A stretch of 5,055 nt of DNA from assembly GCA_003972865.1 (NCBI GenBank), contig QOAX01000047.1, positions 1-5,055 on the forward strand. The letters are read 5' to 3'. Below the pieces are notes generated by a model that did not search any database, was not told the DNA's origin, and worked only from the letters and a program-made list of their open reading frames with translations. The position numbers and the translations under genes were made by a program. Positions 1 to 5,055 of the stretch are shown here, piece after piece (position 1 is the first letter of the stretch; each line of letters starts with the position of its first letter). The DNA comes from Verrucomicrobiota bacterium. Its GTDB lineage: Bacteria; Verrucomicrobiota; Verrucomicrobiia; Limisphaerales; UBA1096.

Positions 1-72
1 CGGCAACGGGCTCTGGACCGGGTGTTGAGTTTTTACGGCGATTCAGTAACTTCGCGCTGTCTCGGCGCGTAG
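1..72 (+). CDS. Possible C-terminal tail of an upstream gene (partial)
   Basis: Frame 1 is open from the first base to a TAG at 70-72. It would encode 23 residues ending in ...RVLSFYGDSVTSRCLGA. There is no start inside the window, so this could only be the end of a gene coming from the left. I do not recognise the fragment, and 23 open codons in GC-rich DNA are weak evidence. The frame of the following CotH gene is also open back to base 3, so the two frames cannot be separated by openness alone. If real, the upstream gene ends about 40 bases before the preferred CotH start and the two could be co-transcribed. Treat it as tentative. Confidence 0.25.
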   Translation, partial: RQRALDRVLSFYGDSVTSRCLGA

Positions 73-113
73 TGGATAACGGCTTGTACCCCCGGGGCAC
101 CCCATCACTGACC

Positions 114-1808
114 ATGAACCGGATCCACTTCAAGACCACGACCGCAGGCCTGGCTGCACTCATGTTGTTGTGCGCCGCAGTCTCGGCCGCGGACAAAACG
201 TTGACGCTCGACAAACTGTTCCCGGCCGACCGCGTGCTCGACGTGCAAATCACCGTGGCCGTAAAGGACTGGGACAGGATTCGCCGCCAGTCACGCGACT
301 TCGTCTCGGCACTGCACGAGAAGCGCAAGACCGAACCGATCGACGGGCTGTACGAGTACGTGAACGCCGACGTGACGATCGACGGCGTAAGATTTGAAAA
401 GGTCGGGCTGCGCAAAAAGGGATTCATCGGCTCGCAAAGCACCAGCCGGCCGTCGCTCAAGATCAAGCTGAACCACACCGACAAGGAACGGAACATCGGC
501 GGGCTGACCAATCTGACGATGAACAACAACAAGCAGGACGGCACCATCGTGAGTCAGTACATGGGCTACGCCCTGTTTAACGCCGCCGGATCTCCGGCGT
601 CGCGCTGCGCCTTTGCCAAGGTGACGGTCAACGGCAAAAATCTCGGCATTTACTCGCACGTGGAGTCGATGCGCAAGCCGCTGCTGGCGCGGGCGTTTGA
701 CGATGAAAACGGCACTCTCTATGAGGGAACGGTGGTCGATTTTTACGAGGGTTGGGAGGGAAGCCTCGAGCACAAGCGCGGCGACGACAAGCAAGGGCGC
801 GAAAAAATCCGGCAACTTATCCAGTTGCTCGAGAGCGAGGAGGCGAGCGAGGAGGCGATTGGCAGGCTCGTCGATCTCAATGCGTTTTACCGGTTCTGGG
901 CCATCGAGGGACTGATCGGCTTTTGGGACGGCTACTCCGGCAACGCGAACAACTTTTTCATTTATCTCAACCCGAAGACAGACCGGTTCCACTTCATGCC
1001 GTGGGGAGCGGACGCGCTGTTCCGCAAGCGCAGCATGCTCAACTTCGATTTTCGCGCGCCGATCTCGGTCAAGACCAAGGGCCGGGTCGCCTATCGCCTT
1101 TACCAACTGCCCGAAGGCCGTGAACGTTATCGCAAGACACTGCACGGCCTGCTCAAGGAGCATTGGGACGAGAAAAAACTGCTCGCCGAGTGCGACCGTA
1201 TCGAGGCCCTTATCAAGCCGCACCTGAACCGCGAGCAGTATCGCTTCAGCCGCTCACTGGACGGCACGCGGGACTTCATCGAGGCACGACGACGGGATTT
1301 GATGAAGGAAACCGGGGACGGCATGCCAACGTGGCGCAAGGAACCCAAGGCGCCGCCCGTCATCGCGGCCATAGGCAAAATCAAGGCCAGGTTCTCCGCG
1401 ACGTGGATGGAGGATTCCCCGCGCAAACGCACCAACATCGGTAAGGTGGAACTCAGCTTGTCGATGGACGGCAAAAAAGTCGCGCTGAAGGATGCCGGCG
1501 TGCACGCATCATGGACAGGCGGCTTTGGTCGCAGCAGCAAACCGTCCGTCCGCTTCGTCGCCCGACGCACCAACGACAACAAGCAGGTGTCGCTCGACCT
1601 CTCGCTGGAGGAGGATTCGTTCAAGGTCGGCGACAATATTCAATCCGGCGGTGTGTTCAAGGAAGGTCTTGGCTTTTCGTTTGGCCCGCTTGGCATGCAG
1701 TTCGTCAGTGGCAAAACCAAGCTCACCGCAGCGGGGATGAAGGAGGGCGACAAGGTCGAGGGCGAGTTCGAGGGCGACATAATGAAGCTCATCGGGATGG
1801 GCCGCTGA
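114..1808 (+). CDS. Secreted CotH-kinase-family protein with beta-rich C-terminal extension
   Basis: This is a 564-residue exported protein of the CotH family (atypical protein-kinase fold, named for the Bacillus spore-coat kinase CotH). I chose the ATG at 114 because residues 1-25 then form a clean Sec signal peptide: basic MNRIHFK, a hydrophobic core around LAALMLLCAAV, and a VSA-A cleavage site. A GTG at 72 in the same frame would add 14 residues that bury it. Neither start has a clear Shine-Dalgarno sequence. Family features seen: GLRKKG (98-103) followed by PSLKIKLN (113-120), MNNNKQDGT (136-144), VTVNGKNLGIYSHVE (170-184), DENGTLYEG (197-205), NANNFFIY (277-284) and FMPWGADALF (294-303). 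The last matches the family PWDxDxxF metal-site motif, but the first Asp is Gly. Residues 1-400 fit the family. About 420-564 is an added beta-rich region without a family I can name. Substrate and true kinase activity are unknown. Confidence 0.88.
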   Translation: MNRIHFKTTTAGLAALMLLCAAVSAADKTLTLDKLFPADRVLDVQITVAVKDWDRIRRQSRDFVSALHEKRKTEPIDGLYEYVNADVTIDGVRFEKVGLRKKGFIGSQSTSRPSLKIKLNHTDKERNIGGLTNLTMNNNKQDGTIVSQYMGYALFNAAGSPASRCAFAKVTVNGKNLGIYSHVESMRKPLLARAFDDENGTLYEGTVVDFYEGWEGSLEHKRGDDKQGREKIRQLIQLLESEEASEEAIGRLVDLNAFYRFWAIEGLIGFWDGYSGNANNFFIYLNPKTDRFHFMPWGADALFRKRSMLNFDFRAPISVKTKGRVAYRLYQLPEGRERYRKTLHGLLKEHWDEKKLLAECDRIEALIKPHLNREQYRFSRSLDGTRDFIEARRRDLMKETGDGMPTWRKEPKAPPVIAAIGKIKARFSATWMEDSPRKRTNIGKVELSLSMDGKKVALKDAGVHASWTGGFGRSSKPSVRFVARRTNDNKQVSLDLSLEEDSFKVGDNIQSGGVFKEGLGFSFGPLGMQFVSGKTKLTAAGMKEGDKVEGEFEGDIMKLIGMGR

Positions 1809-1888
1809 AAACGGCCGCCCGCCATCACCTGAAAGCCTTTTAGGATGGGGCGTGTGCGATCCATTTTATTCCGCTTGGCCAAGCGCGT
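1809..1888. other. Convergent intergenic gap between the CotH gene and lhgO
   Basis: This 80-base gap separates two genes that run towards each other. It contains a perfect palindrome (1872-1885) that could fold as a 5-bp stem with a GGCC loop. On the + strand the stem is followed by CGTTTAATT, a poor U-tract. A second 5-bp stem (GGCCG at 1800-1804 with CGGCC at 1812-1816) overlaps the CotH stop codon and has no U-run after it. Neither is a convincing intrinsic terminator, though the region must end transcription from both sides somehow. Confidence 0.4.
1872..1885. repeat. Palindrome CGCTTGGCCAAGCG, copy 1 (intergenic)
   Basis: This is a perfect 14-base palindrome and the only one of three exact copies lying between genes, just beyond the lhgO stop codon. 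The match to copy 2 extends two bases further (16 bases, ending ...CGCG). It could act as a weak bidirectional hairpin terminator, a protein-binding site, or one member of a genome-wide iterated palindrome. Confidence 0.7.
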
Positions 1889-3085
1889 TTAATTGTCCGC
1901 CAAAATCTTGCGGACGATCTCCTCGCCGATCGCCAGCGACGCGGTCGCCGCCGGGCTGGGCGCGTTCAGCACATGCAACGCCGCCGGCCGCTGGATCAGG
2001 CAAAAATCCTGAATCAAGTCACCCTCGCGTGCCATGGCCTGCGCGCGCACACCCGCGCCACCCGGCTCAATGTCCGTCACGCGAATGTTCGGCACGAGCT
2101 TTTGCAGCGCCTTGCAGAAGCGCCGTTTGCTGAACGACTGCCACAACTCAAGCGCGGTCATCCTCGGGTGCTTGGCGACAAAACGCCACAAGCCGGGATA
2201 GGTTACGGCGTCCCACAGGTCGCGCAGATTGACGTCGGTTTTACGATAGCCCTCGCGTGCGAAGGCGAGCACGGCGTTCGGGCCGGCCTCGGTGCCGCCG
2301 TGGATCAACCGCGTAAAGTGCACACCCAAAAATGGGAACTGCGGATCGGGCACGGGATAAATCAAATGACGCACCAAGCCTTCGCTGCCCTCGACGAGTT
2401 TGTAGTACTCGCCGCGAAACGGAACGATGCGTGTCTCGCGCTGCTCGCCGGCCAACTCGGCCACGCGATCACAATGCAACCCGGCGCAGTTCACGAGGTA
2501 CCTCCCGGTGTAGTCGCCCTTGGGCGTCGCTGCGATCCACTCGCCGCCGCGCTGTTCGAGTCGCGTGACGCGCGCCCCGGTCTCCACGTCACCGCCGTTG
2601 GCCGCGATGCGACGTTTCAGCTCGCGGCAGACCGCCGGGTAATCGACGATGCCCTCCTGCGGCACTCGCAACGCCGCGATGCCGCCGACATTGGGCTCCT
2701 GCTCGAGCATCGCCTCTCGCCCGAGAAACTCGATGCCCTCCAGCCCGTTCTGTCGGCCGCGCTCCTCGAGTTTGCGCAGCCGATCCAGCTCGGCGTCATC
2801 GCAGGCCACGACCAGTTTGCCGCAAACCTCGTGCGCGATGTCGGTCTCTCTGCAAAACTCGACCATCTGCCGAATGCCGCGCACGGCGAGGATGGCCTTG
2901 GTCGATCCCGGTTTGTAATAGAGGCCGCAATGCAGCACACCGCTGTTGTGTCCGCTCTGGTGGCTGCCGACCTCCGGTTCCTTCTCGAGCAGGCGAACCC
3001 GGCTCCCGGGCTGCATCGACTGCAGCCGCCAGGCCGTCGCCAGGCCGACGATGCCCCCGCCGATGACAAGGTAATCGGTGTTCAT
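1889..3085 (-). CDS. lhgO: L-2-hydroxyglutarate oxidase (FAD-dependent, DAO family)
   Basis: This 398-residue flavoprotein should oxidise L-2-hydroxyglutarate to 2-oxoglutarate, passing electrons to the quinone pool or to oxygen. E. coli LhgO (YgaF) is slightly longer, at roughly 420 residues. Visible features: N-terminal FAD-binding Rossmann fold with GGGIVG at 9-14 and the ribose-binding acidic residue E34; the family signature HQSGHNSGVLHCGLYY at 42-57; VNCAGLHCD at 198-206; VPFRGEYYKL at 221-230; LIYPVPDPQFPFLGVHFTR at 241-259; and the closing flavin loop PGGAGVRAQA at 341-350. No signal peptide or membrane span is seen, so it is cytoplasmic or peripherally bound. Its ATG overlaps the stop codon of the upstream dehydrogenase gene in an ATGA, so translation is probably coupled. 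It is the last gene of the operon. No glutarate hydroxylase (CsiD) is visible nearby, so the true substrate may be another L-2-hydroxyacid. Confidence 0.92.
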   Translation of the reverse strand: MNTDYLVIGGGIVGLATAWRLQSMQPGSRVRLLEKEPEVGSHQSGHNSGVLHCGLYYKPGSTKAILAVRGIRQMVEFCRETDIAHEVCGKLVVACDDAELDRLRKLEERGRQNGLEGIEFLGREAMLEQEPNVGGIAALRVPQEGIVDYPAVCRELKRRIAANGGDVETGARVTRLEQRGGEWIAATPKGDYTGRYLVNCAGLHCDRVAELAGEQRETRIVPFRGEYYKLVEGSEGLVRHLIYPVPDPQFPFLGVHFTRLIHGGTEAGPNAVLAFAREGYRKTDVNLRDLWDAVTYPGLWRFVAKHPRMTALELWQSFSKRRFCKALQKLVPNIRVTDIEPGGAGVRAQAMAREGDLIQDFCLIQRPAALHVLNAPSPAATASLAIGEEIVRKILADN

Positions 3086-3828
3086 TCGTGCACCCAGCCG
3101 CGATCAACAACAAACTGCTGGCCGGTCATGGCGCGGCTTGCGTCACTCGCGAGGAACAACGCCACATCCGCAACTTCCTCCGTCTGAATGAGATCGGGGA
3201 TGCATTGCTCCGCTCGGATCTGCCGCTTGACCGCTGGAGTCACATGTTCCCTGAGCTGCCGCTCGGTCATGATCCAGCCTGGGGCAATGCTGTTCACCCG
3301 GATGCGGCGAGGGCCCAGTTCGCGGGCCAACGACCGCGTCAGCCCGATCGCCGCCGCCTTGGTGGCGACGTAGCTGCTCATTTGCACCGGCGCGGTGTGA
3401 ATCGTGATCGAGGAAAAATTGATGATCGACGCCCCCTTGGCCAAGTGCGGCGACGCCTCGCGGCAGGTCAGGAAATAGGCGCGAATGTTGGCAGCGAAAA
3501 GATCGTCCCATGCCTTCGCGGTGACGTCCTCAAGGGCGATGCGCGGGTCGCGCGCGGCATTGTTGATGAGCACGTGAATCGCTCCATGCCGCTTGGCCGC
3601 CTTGGCCACCCAGCGCTTGATGTCGGCCTCGCGAGTGAGATTGACCTTTGCAAACTCAGCCCGCTCGCCCAAGCGCTTGGCCAAGCGCGCACCGGCCTTG
3701 TCGTCCAAGTCGCAAAAACAAACCACGGCACCCTGCGCATGGAACGCCTCGACCATCGCCCGGCCAATGCCGTTCGCCCCGCCGGTGATCAAGACCACGC
3801 GATCCGCAAGTTCGTCGTAGGCTGCCAT
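3082..3828 (-). CDS. SDR-family NAD(P)-dependent oxidoreductase
   Basis: This 248-residue classical short-chain dehydrogenase/reductase is full length for the family. Seen: cofactor motif TGGANGIG at 15-22; D40 at the end of the second strand, which usually favours NAD(H) over NADP(H); NNAA at 89-92 in place of the more usual NNAG; N114 in the central helix; catalytic S140, Y153 and K157 (YVATK, spacing Ser-13-Tyr-4-Lys as in the family); PGW at 183-185; and a glucose-dehydrogenase-like C-terminus (TEEVADVALFLASDAS, then TGQQFVVDRGW). The enzyme should interconvert an alcohol and a ketone on a small substrate. The substrate is not readable from the sequence. It starts 11 bases after the TIM-barrel gene stop, without a recognisable Shine-Dalgarno sequence, and overlaps lhgO by 4 bases. 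Copy 2 of the 14-base palindrome lies in its coding sequence at RLAKR. Confidence 0.9.
   Translation of the reverse strand: MAAYDELADRVVLITGGANGIGRAMVEAFHAQGAVVCFCDLDDKAGARLAKRLGERAEFAKVNLTREADIKRWVAKAAKRHGAIHVLINNAARDPRIALEDVTAKAWDDLFAANIRAYFLTCREASPHLAKGASIINFSSITIHTAPVQMSSYVATKAAAIGLTRSLARELGPRRIRVNSIAPGWIMTERQLREHVTPAVKRQIRAEQCIPDLIQTEEVADVALFLASDASRAMTGQQFVVDRGWVHE
3436..3445. repeat. Core palindrome CTTGGCCAAG (10 bases)
   Basis: This is the central ten bases of the 14-base palindrome found elsewhere in the window, here inside the SDR gene at residues around HLAKG. Flanking bases do not extend the symmetry. It may be a degenerate family member or simply a consequence of Leu-Ala-Lys codons (CTT/TTG GCC AAG). 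Confidence 0.4.
3674..3687. repeat. Palindrome CGCTTGGCCAAGCG, copy 2 (inside SDR gene)
   Basis: This is an exact copy within the SDR coding region, where the minus strand reads CGC TTG GCC AAG CG (Arg-Leu-Ala-Lys-Arg, residues 48-52). It overlaps a second short palindrome, AAGCGCTT, at 3671-3678. With the following two bases it shares 16 bases with copy 1. Confidence 0.7.
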
Positions 3829-3839
3829 CGCGGAAAAAA

Positions 3840-4793
3840 CTAAAGCGCCGGGGCAACGGAGGCTTTCATCTTCTTGAGGCCCACCTTGGCCGCCTCGAGC
3901 GCGTCCATCGCCCAGTATTCGCGATTGAACAACTCGAGCGACAACACCGGTGTCGCGCCAACCTGTAGAAAGCCCCTCACGATGTCGGCAATGGGCGCGA
4001 TGCCGTCGCCGGGGAAAACCCGATGCTCGTCGCCGATTGTATCGACCGGCGGGTCGGCCGGATAATCGTTCCAGTGAAAATGCTGCAATGCCTGCGGGCC
4101 GAGCATCTTCAGCCCCTCAAAATCGGAGCCGCCCTTGTACGTGTGATAGACGTCGCCCAGAAAACAGGCGTCTGGATGGCCGGCCTCGATCGCGATGTAA
4201 ATGGCCGTGCTCACGCGGCCGATGGATGGGTTGCCGCCCCACATCTCGATTTGAGGGACAACGCCTATATCATCACCGATCTCGAGCAGCTTGCGATACC
4301 GCTTGGCCGCCGCCATCGGGTCGACCGTGCCACGGGCGCCGGCCGGCGGCGCGGCGATGCGCTTGGCACCGAGTTGGGCGAGCAGGTCCATATCGCGCCG
4401 GGCGTCCTCGAAGCCTTTGGCCCGCTGCTTGTCGTCATCGACAATCCACCGCGCAAAACCGATCGCGCTCTCGACGGTCAGTCCATTGTCCTCGATGCGC
4501 TTGCGCAAATCCTTCAGCGCGCCGCCGTTTTTTTTGTAGTCGTTGAGCTTGCCGAGCCACGGCTCGATCGCGTCGTAGCCCGCCTTGCCGGCGACATCGA
4601 CCTCTTCGGTGACGGACAGTTCCTGCCCTCGGATCGTACTCATGTTCAGGCAATACCGGAACGGATCTGTGCCCTTCTTTCGTTTGGACTTGGCCCGCGC
4701 CGTAGCGCTGCCAGCCAACAGGCCGGCTGTGGCCACGCTGGTCGTTTTCAGTAAATCGCGGCGGCTCATGGGATTTTGGGGTGTTTCAGGCAT
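3840..4793 (-). CDS. Tat-exported sugar phosphate isomerase/epimerase-like TIM-barrel protein
   Basis: This 317-residue protein belongs to the xylose-isomerase-like TIM-barrel superfamily (AP endonuclease family 2 fold, as in hydroxypyruvate isomerase and ketose 3-epimerases). Residues 1-34 form a twin-arginine signal: SRRDLLK at 10-16, hydrophobic TSVATAGLLAGSA, and an ARA cleavage site, so export in folded form is predicted. Likely metal ligands are E183 (QIEMW), D214 (GDVYH), H240 (HFHWND) and E287 (SLELF). H217 is three residues after D214, and the D214-H217 and D214-H240 spacings match those in ketose 3-epimerases. The start at 4793 is supported by AGGA seven bases upstream. The in-frame Met9 has no such site. 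The gene follows the partial upstream gene by 76 bases and precedes the SDR gene by 11, which places it in the operon. The reaction is probably isomerisation or epimerisation of a sugar or sugar acid. The substrate is unknown. Confidence 0.87.
   Translation of the reverse strand: MPETPQNPMSRRDLLKTTSVATAGLLAGSATARAKSKRKKGTDPFRYCLNMSTIRGQELSVTEEVDVAGKAGYDAIEPWLGKLNDYKKNGGALKDLRKRIEDNGLTVESAIGFARWIVDDDKQRAKGFEDARRDMDLLAQLGAKRIAAPPAGARGTVDPMAAAKRYRKLLEIGDDIGVVPQIEMWGGNPSIGRVSTAIYIAIEAGHPDACFLGDVYHTYKGGSDFEGLKMLGPQALQHFHWNDYPADPPVDTIGDEHRVFPGDGIAPIADIVRGFLQVGATPVLSLELFNREYWAMDALEAAKVGLKKMKASVAPAL
4528..4535 (-). other. A8 homopolymer with in-frame A-AAA-AAC heptamer
   Basis: On the coding (minus) strand, the TIM-barrel gene reads TAC AAA AAA AAC GGC at residues 86-90. 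The last seven bases of the run plus C form A-AAA-AAC in the correct zero frame for a canonical -1 slippery site. There is no proof that slippage happens here. The run could also be a sequencing-error or phase-variation hotspot. Confidence 0.4.
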
Positions 4794-4806
4794 GGTGAAT
4801 TCCTAG
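4785..4806 (-). promoter_or_regulatory. Ribosome binding site of the TIM-barrel gene
   Basis: The minus strand reads CCTAGGAATTCACC directly before the ATG at 4793. AGGA sits seven bases from the start, the best Shine-Dalgarno match in the window. It decides in favour of this ATG over the in-frame Met9 codon at 4769, whose upstream sequence (ACACCCCAAAATCCC) has none. Confidence 0.55.
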
Positions 4807-4811
4807 GCGGT

Positions 4812-4827
4812 TCGTCAGGTCGTCAGG
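4812..4827. repeat. Tandem octamer TCGTCAGG x2 in the leader of the TIM-barrel gene
   Basis: Two perfect back-to-back copies of TCGTCAGG lie in the 76-base gap upstream of the TIM-barrel gene. A partial copy (TCGTCA) occurs at 4901-4906. Direct repeats at this position could be a regulator site, but two copies may be chance. Confidence 0.4.
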
Positions 4828-4869
4828 CGCATTTTTGTAGCCAAGCGGAGTCACAGGCGAGTTTATTTT

Positions 4870-5055
4870 CTATAGGGCCAACTCGGCAAGGTTACCTGAC
4901 TCGTCAAACTGCATCGGTTGCGCTTGGCCAAGCGGCTCAACTGCAGGGTGCGCCGCCACCTCGGCGTCAAGCGCGGCGGAAACCTCGAGCGTGCTGAGCG
5001 AGAGCGTGTCACGAATGCGGACGACGCGTGCCTTGGCCGGGTCGGCGTCGGGCAG
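4870..5055 (-). CDS. C-terminal end of a protein resembling LarA/DUF2088 family (partial)
   Basis: The minus-strand frame is open from the right edge of the window to a TAG at 4872-4870, giving the last 61 residues of a longer protein. It reads like a real C-terminus: KARVVRIRDTLSLSTLEVSA, then an acidic/alanine helix, AHPAVEPLG, and FDESGNLAEL near the end. The pattern 'V.RI.DTL.L....VS.AL..E...HP...PLG.....FD..GNL' recalls the C-terminal end of lactate-racemase-like (LarA, DUF2088) proteins. That match is from memory and unverified. The catalytic N-terminal part lies outside the window. The gene runs in the same direction as the TIM-barrel, SDR and lhgO genes and ends 76 bases before them, so it is probably the preceding gene of the operon. 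Palindrome copy 3 falls in its codons for EPLGQAQ. Confidence 0.62.
   Translation of the reverse strand: MPDADPAKARVVRIRDTLSLSTLEVSAALDAEVAAHPAVEPLGQAQPMQFDESGNLAELAL
4921..4934. repeat. Palindrome CGCTTGGCCAAGCG, copy 3 (inside the partial gene)
   Basis: This exact third copy lies near the 3' end of the partial minus-strand gene. It is read as CCG CTT GGC CAA GCG (Pro-Leu-Gly-Gln-Ala), a different reading frame from copy 2, so a shared protein motif does not explain it. A half-site sharing GCCAAGCGG lies in the adjacent intergenic region at 4840-4848. Confidence 0.7.

Noticed and set aside
72..113. GTG at 72 as the start of the CotH protein
   Set aside because: It would place 14 polar residues ahead of a textbook signal peptide that begins at the ATG at 114, and it has no Shine-Dalgarno sequence.
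291..1223. 310-codon open frame on the minus strand opposite the CotH gene
   Set aside because: It is a shadow of a GC-rich gene. The + strand frame carries a signal peptide and recognisable CotH motifs, while the antisense translation resembles no family I know.
1800..1816. Hairpin GGCCG/CGGCC over the CotH stop codon as an intrinsic terminator
   Set aside because: The stem is only 5 bp with a 7-base loop and is followed by GCCCGCC, not a T-run.
1973..3187. 404-codon open frame on the + strand opposite lhgO and the end of the SDR gene
   Set aside because: Its length comes from the codon bias of the opposite strand. It spans the junction of two well-identified minus-strand genes and its translation has no recognisable motif.
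4023..4754. 243-codon open frame on the + strand opposite the TIM-barrel gene
   Set aside because: The minus strand encodes a clear Tat leader and metal-site residues with a good ribosome binding site. The + strand frame has neither.
4794..4804. GAATTC and CCTAGG hexamers before the TIM-barrel start, suggesting a cloning junction
   Set aside because: Both are short palindromes expected by chance. The surrounding sequence continues as a natural leader with matching gene order on both sides and no vector sequence.
4776..4997. Small + strand open frame across the intergenic leader
   Set aside because: It crosses the start of the TIM-barrel gene and runs antisense to the end of the partial minus-strand gene. 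Its sequence is low-complexity and basic, with no clear ribosome binding site.

Overview
The window is GC-rich, with tightly packed genes, long open antisense shadows and few Shine-Dalgarno sequences. It holds a secreted CotH-family protein and a Tat-signal TIM-barrel sugar-isomerase-like protein whose N-terminus begins with the kind of RRDLLK leader common in Planctomycetes and Verrucomicrobia. This points to a bacterium of the PVC group, more likely Verrucomicrobia or Planctomycetes than Proteobacteria. That placement is inferred from gene style, not from a marker gene.

Layout. Bases 1-72 are an open + strand frame that may be the tail of an upstream gene. A + strand gene (114-1808) encodes an exported CotH-kinase-family protein with an extra beta-rich C-terminal region. 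After an 80-base convergent gap, everything to the right lies on the minus strand. In transcription order (right to left) there is the C-terminal end of a gene entering from the right edge (5055-4870, resembling the end of LarA/DUF2088 proteins). It is followed by a Tat-exported xylose-isomerase-like TIM-barrel protein (4793-3840), a classical short-chain dehydrogenase/reductase (3828-3082) and an LhgO-type FAD-dependent L-2-hydroxyglutarate oxidase (3085-1889). Gaps are 76 bases, 11 bases and a 4-base ATGA overlap, so the last three genes are almost certainly one operon and the partial gene probably belongs to it.

The operon looks catabolic, acting on sugars or hydroxy acids: an isomerase/epimerase, an NAD(P)-dependent alcohol/ketone oxidoreductase and a flavin-dependent 2-hydroxyacid oxidase, perhaps with a 2-hydroxyacid racemase-like protein upstream. 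No substrate can be fixed from sequence alone. The CotH gene is convergent and probably unrelated in function.

The most unusual non-coding signal is a perfect 14-base palindrome, CGCTTGGCCAAGCG. It occurs three times in 5 kb (once between genes, twice inside coding sequence), with an additional 10-base core copy and several half-sites. I found no evidence of RNA genes, insertion sequences, CRISPR arrays or phage genes.
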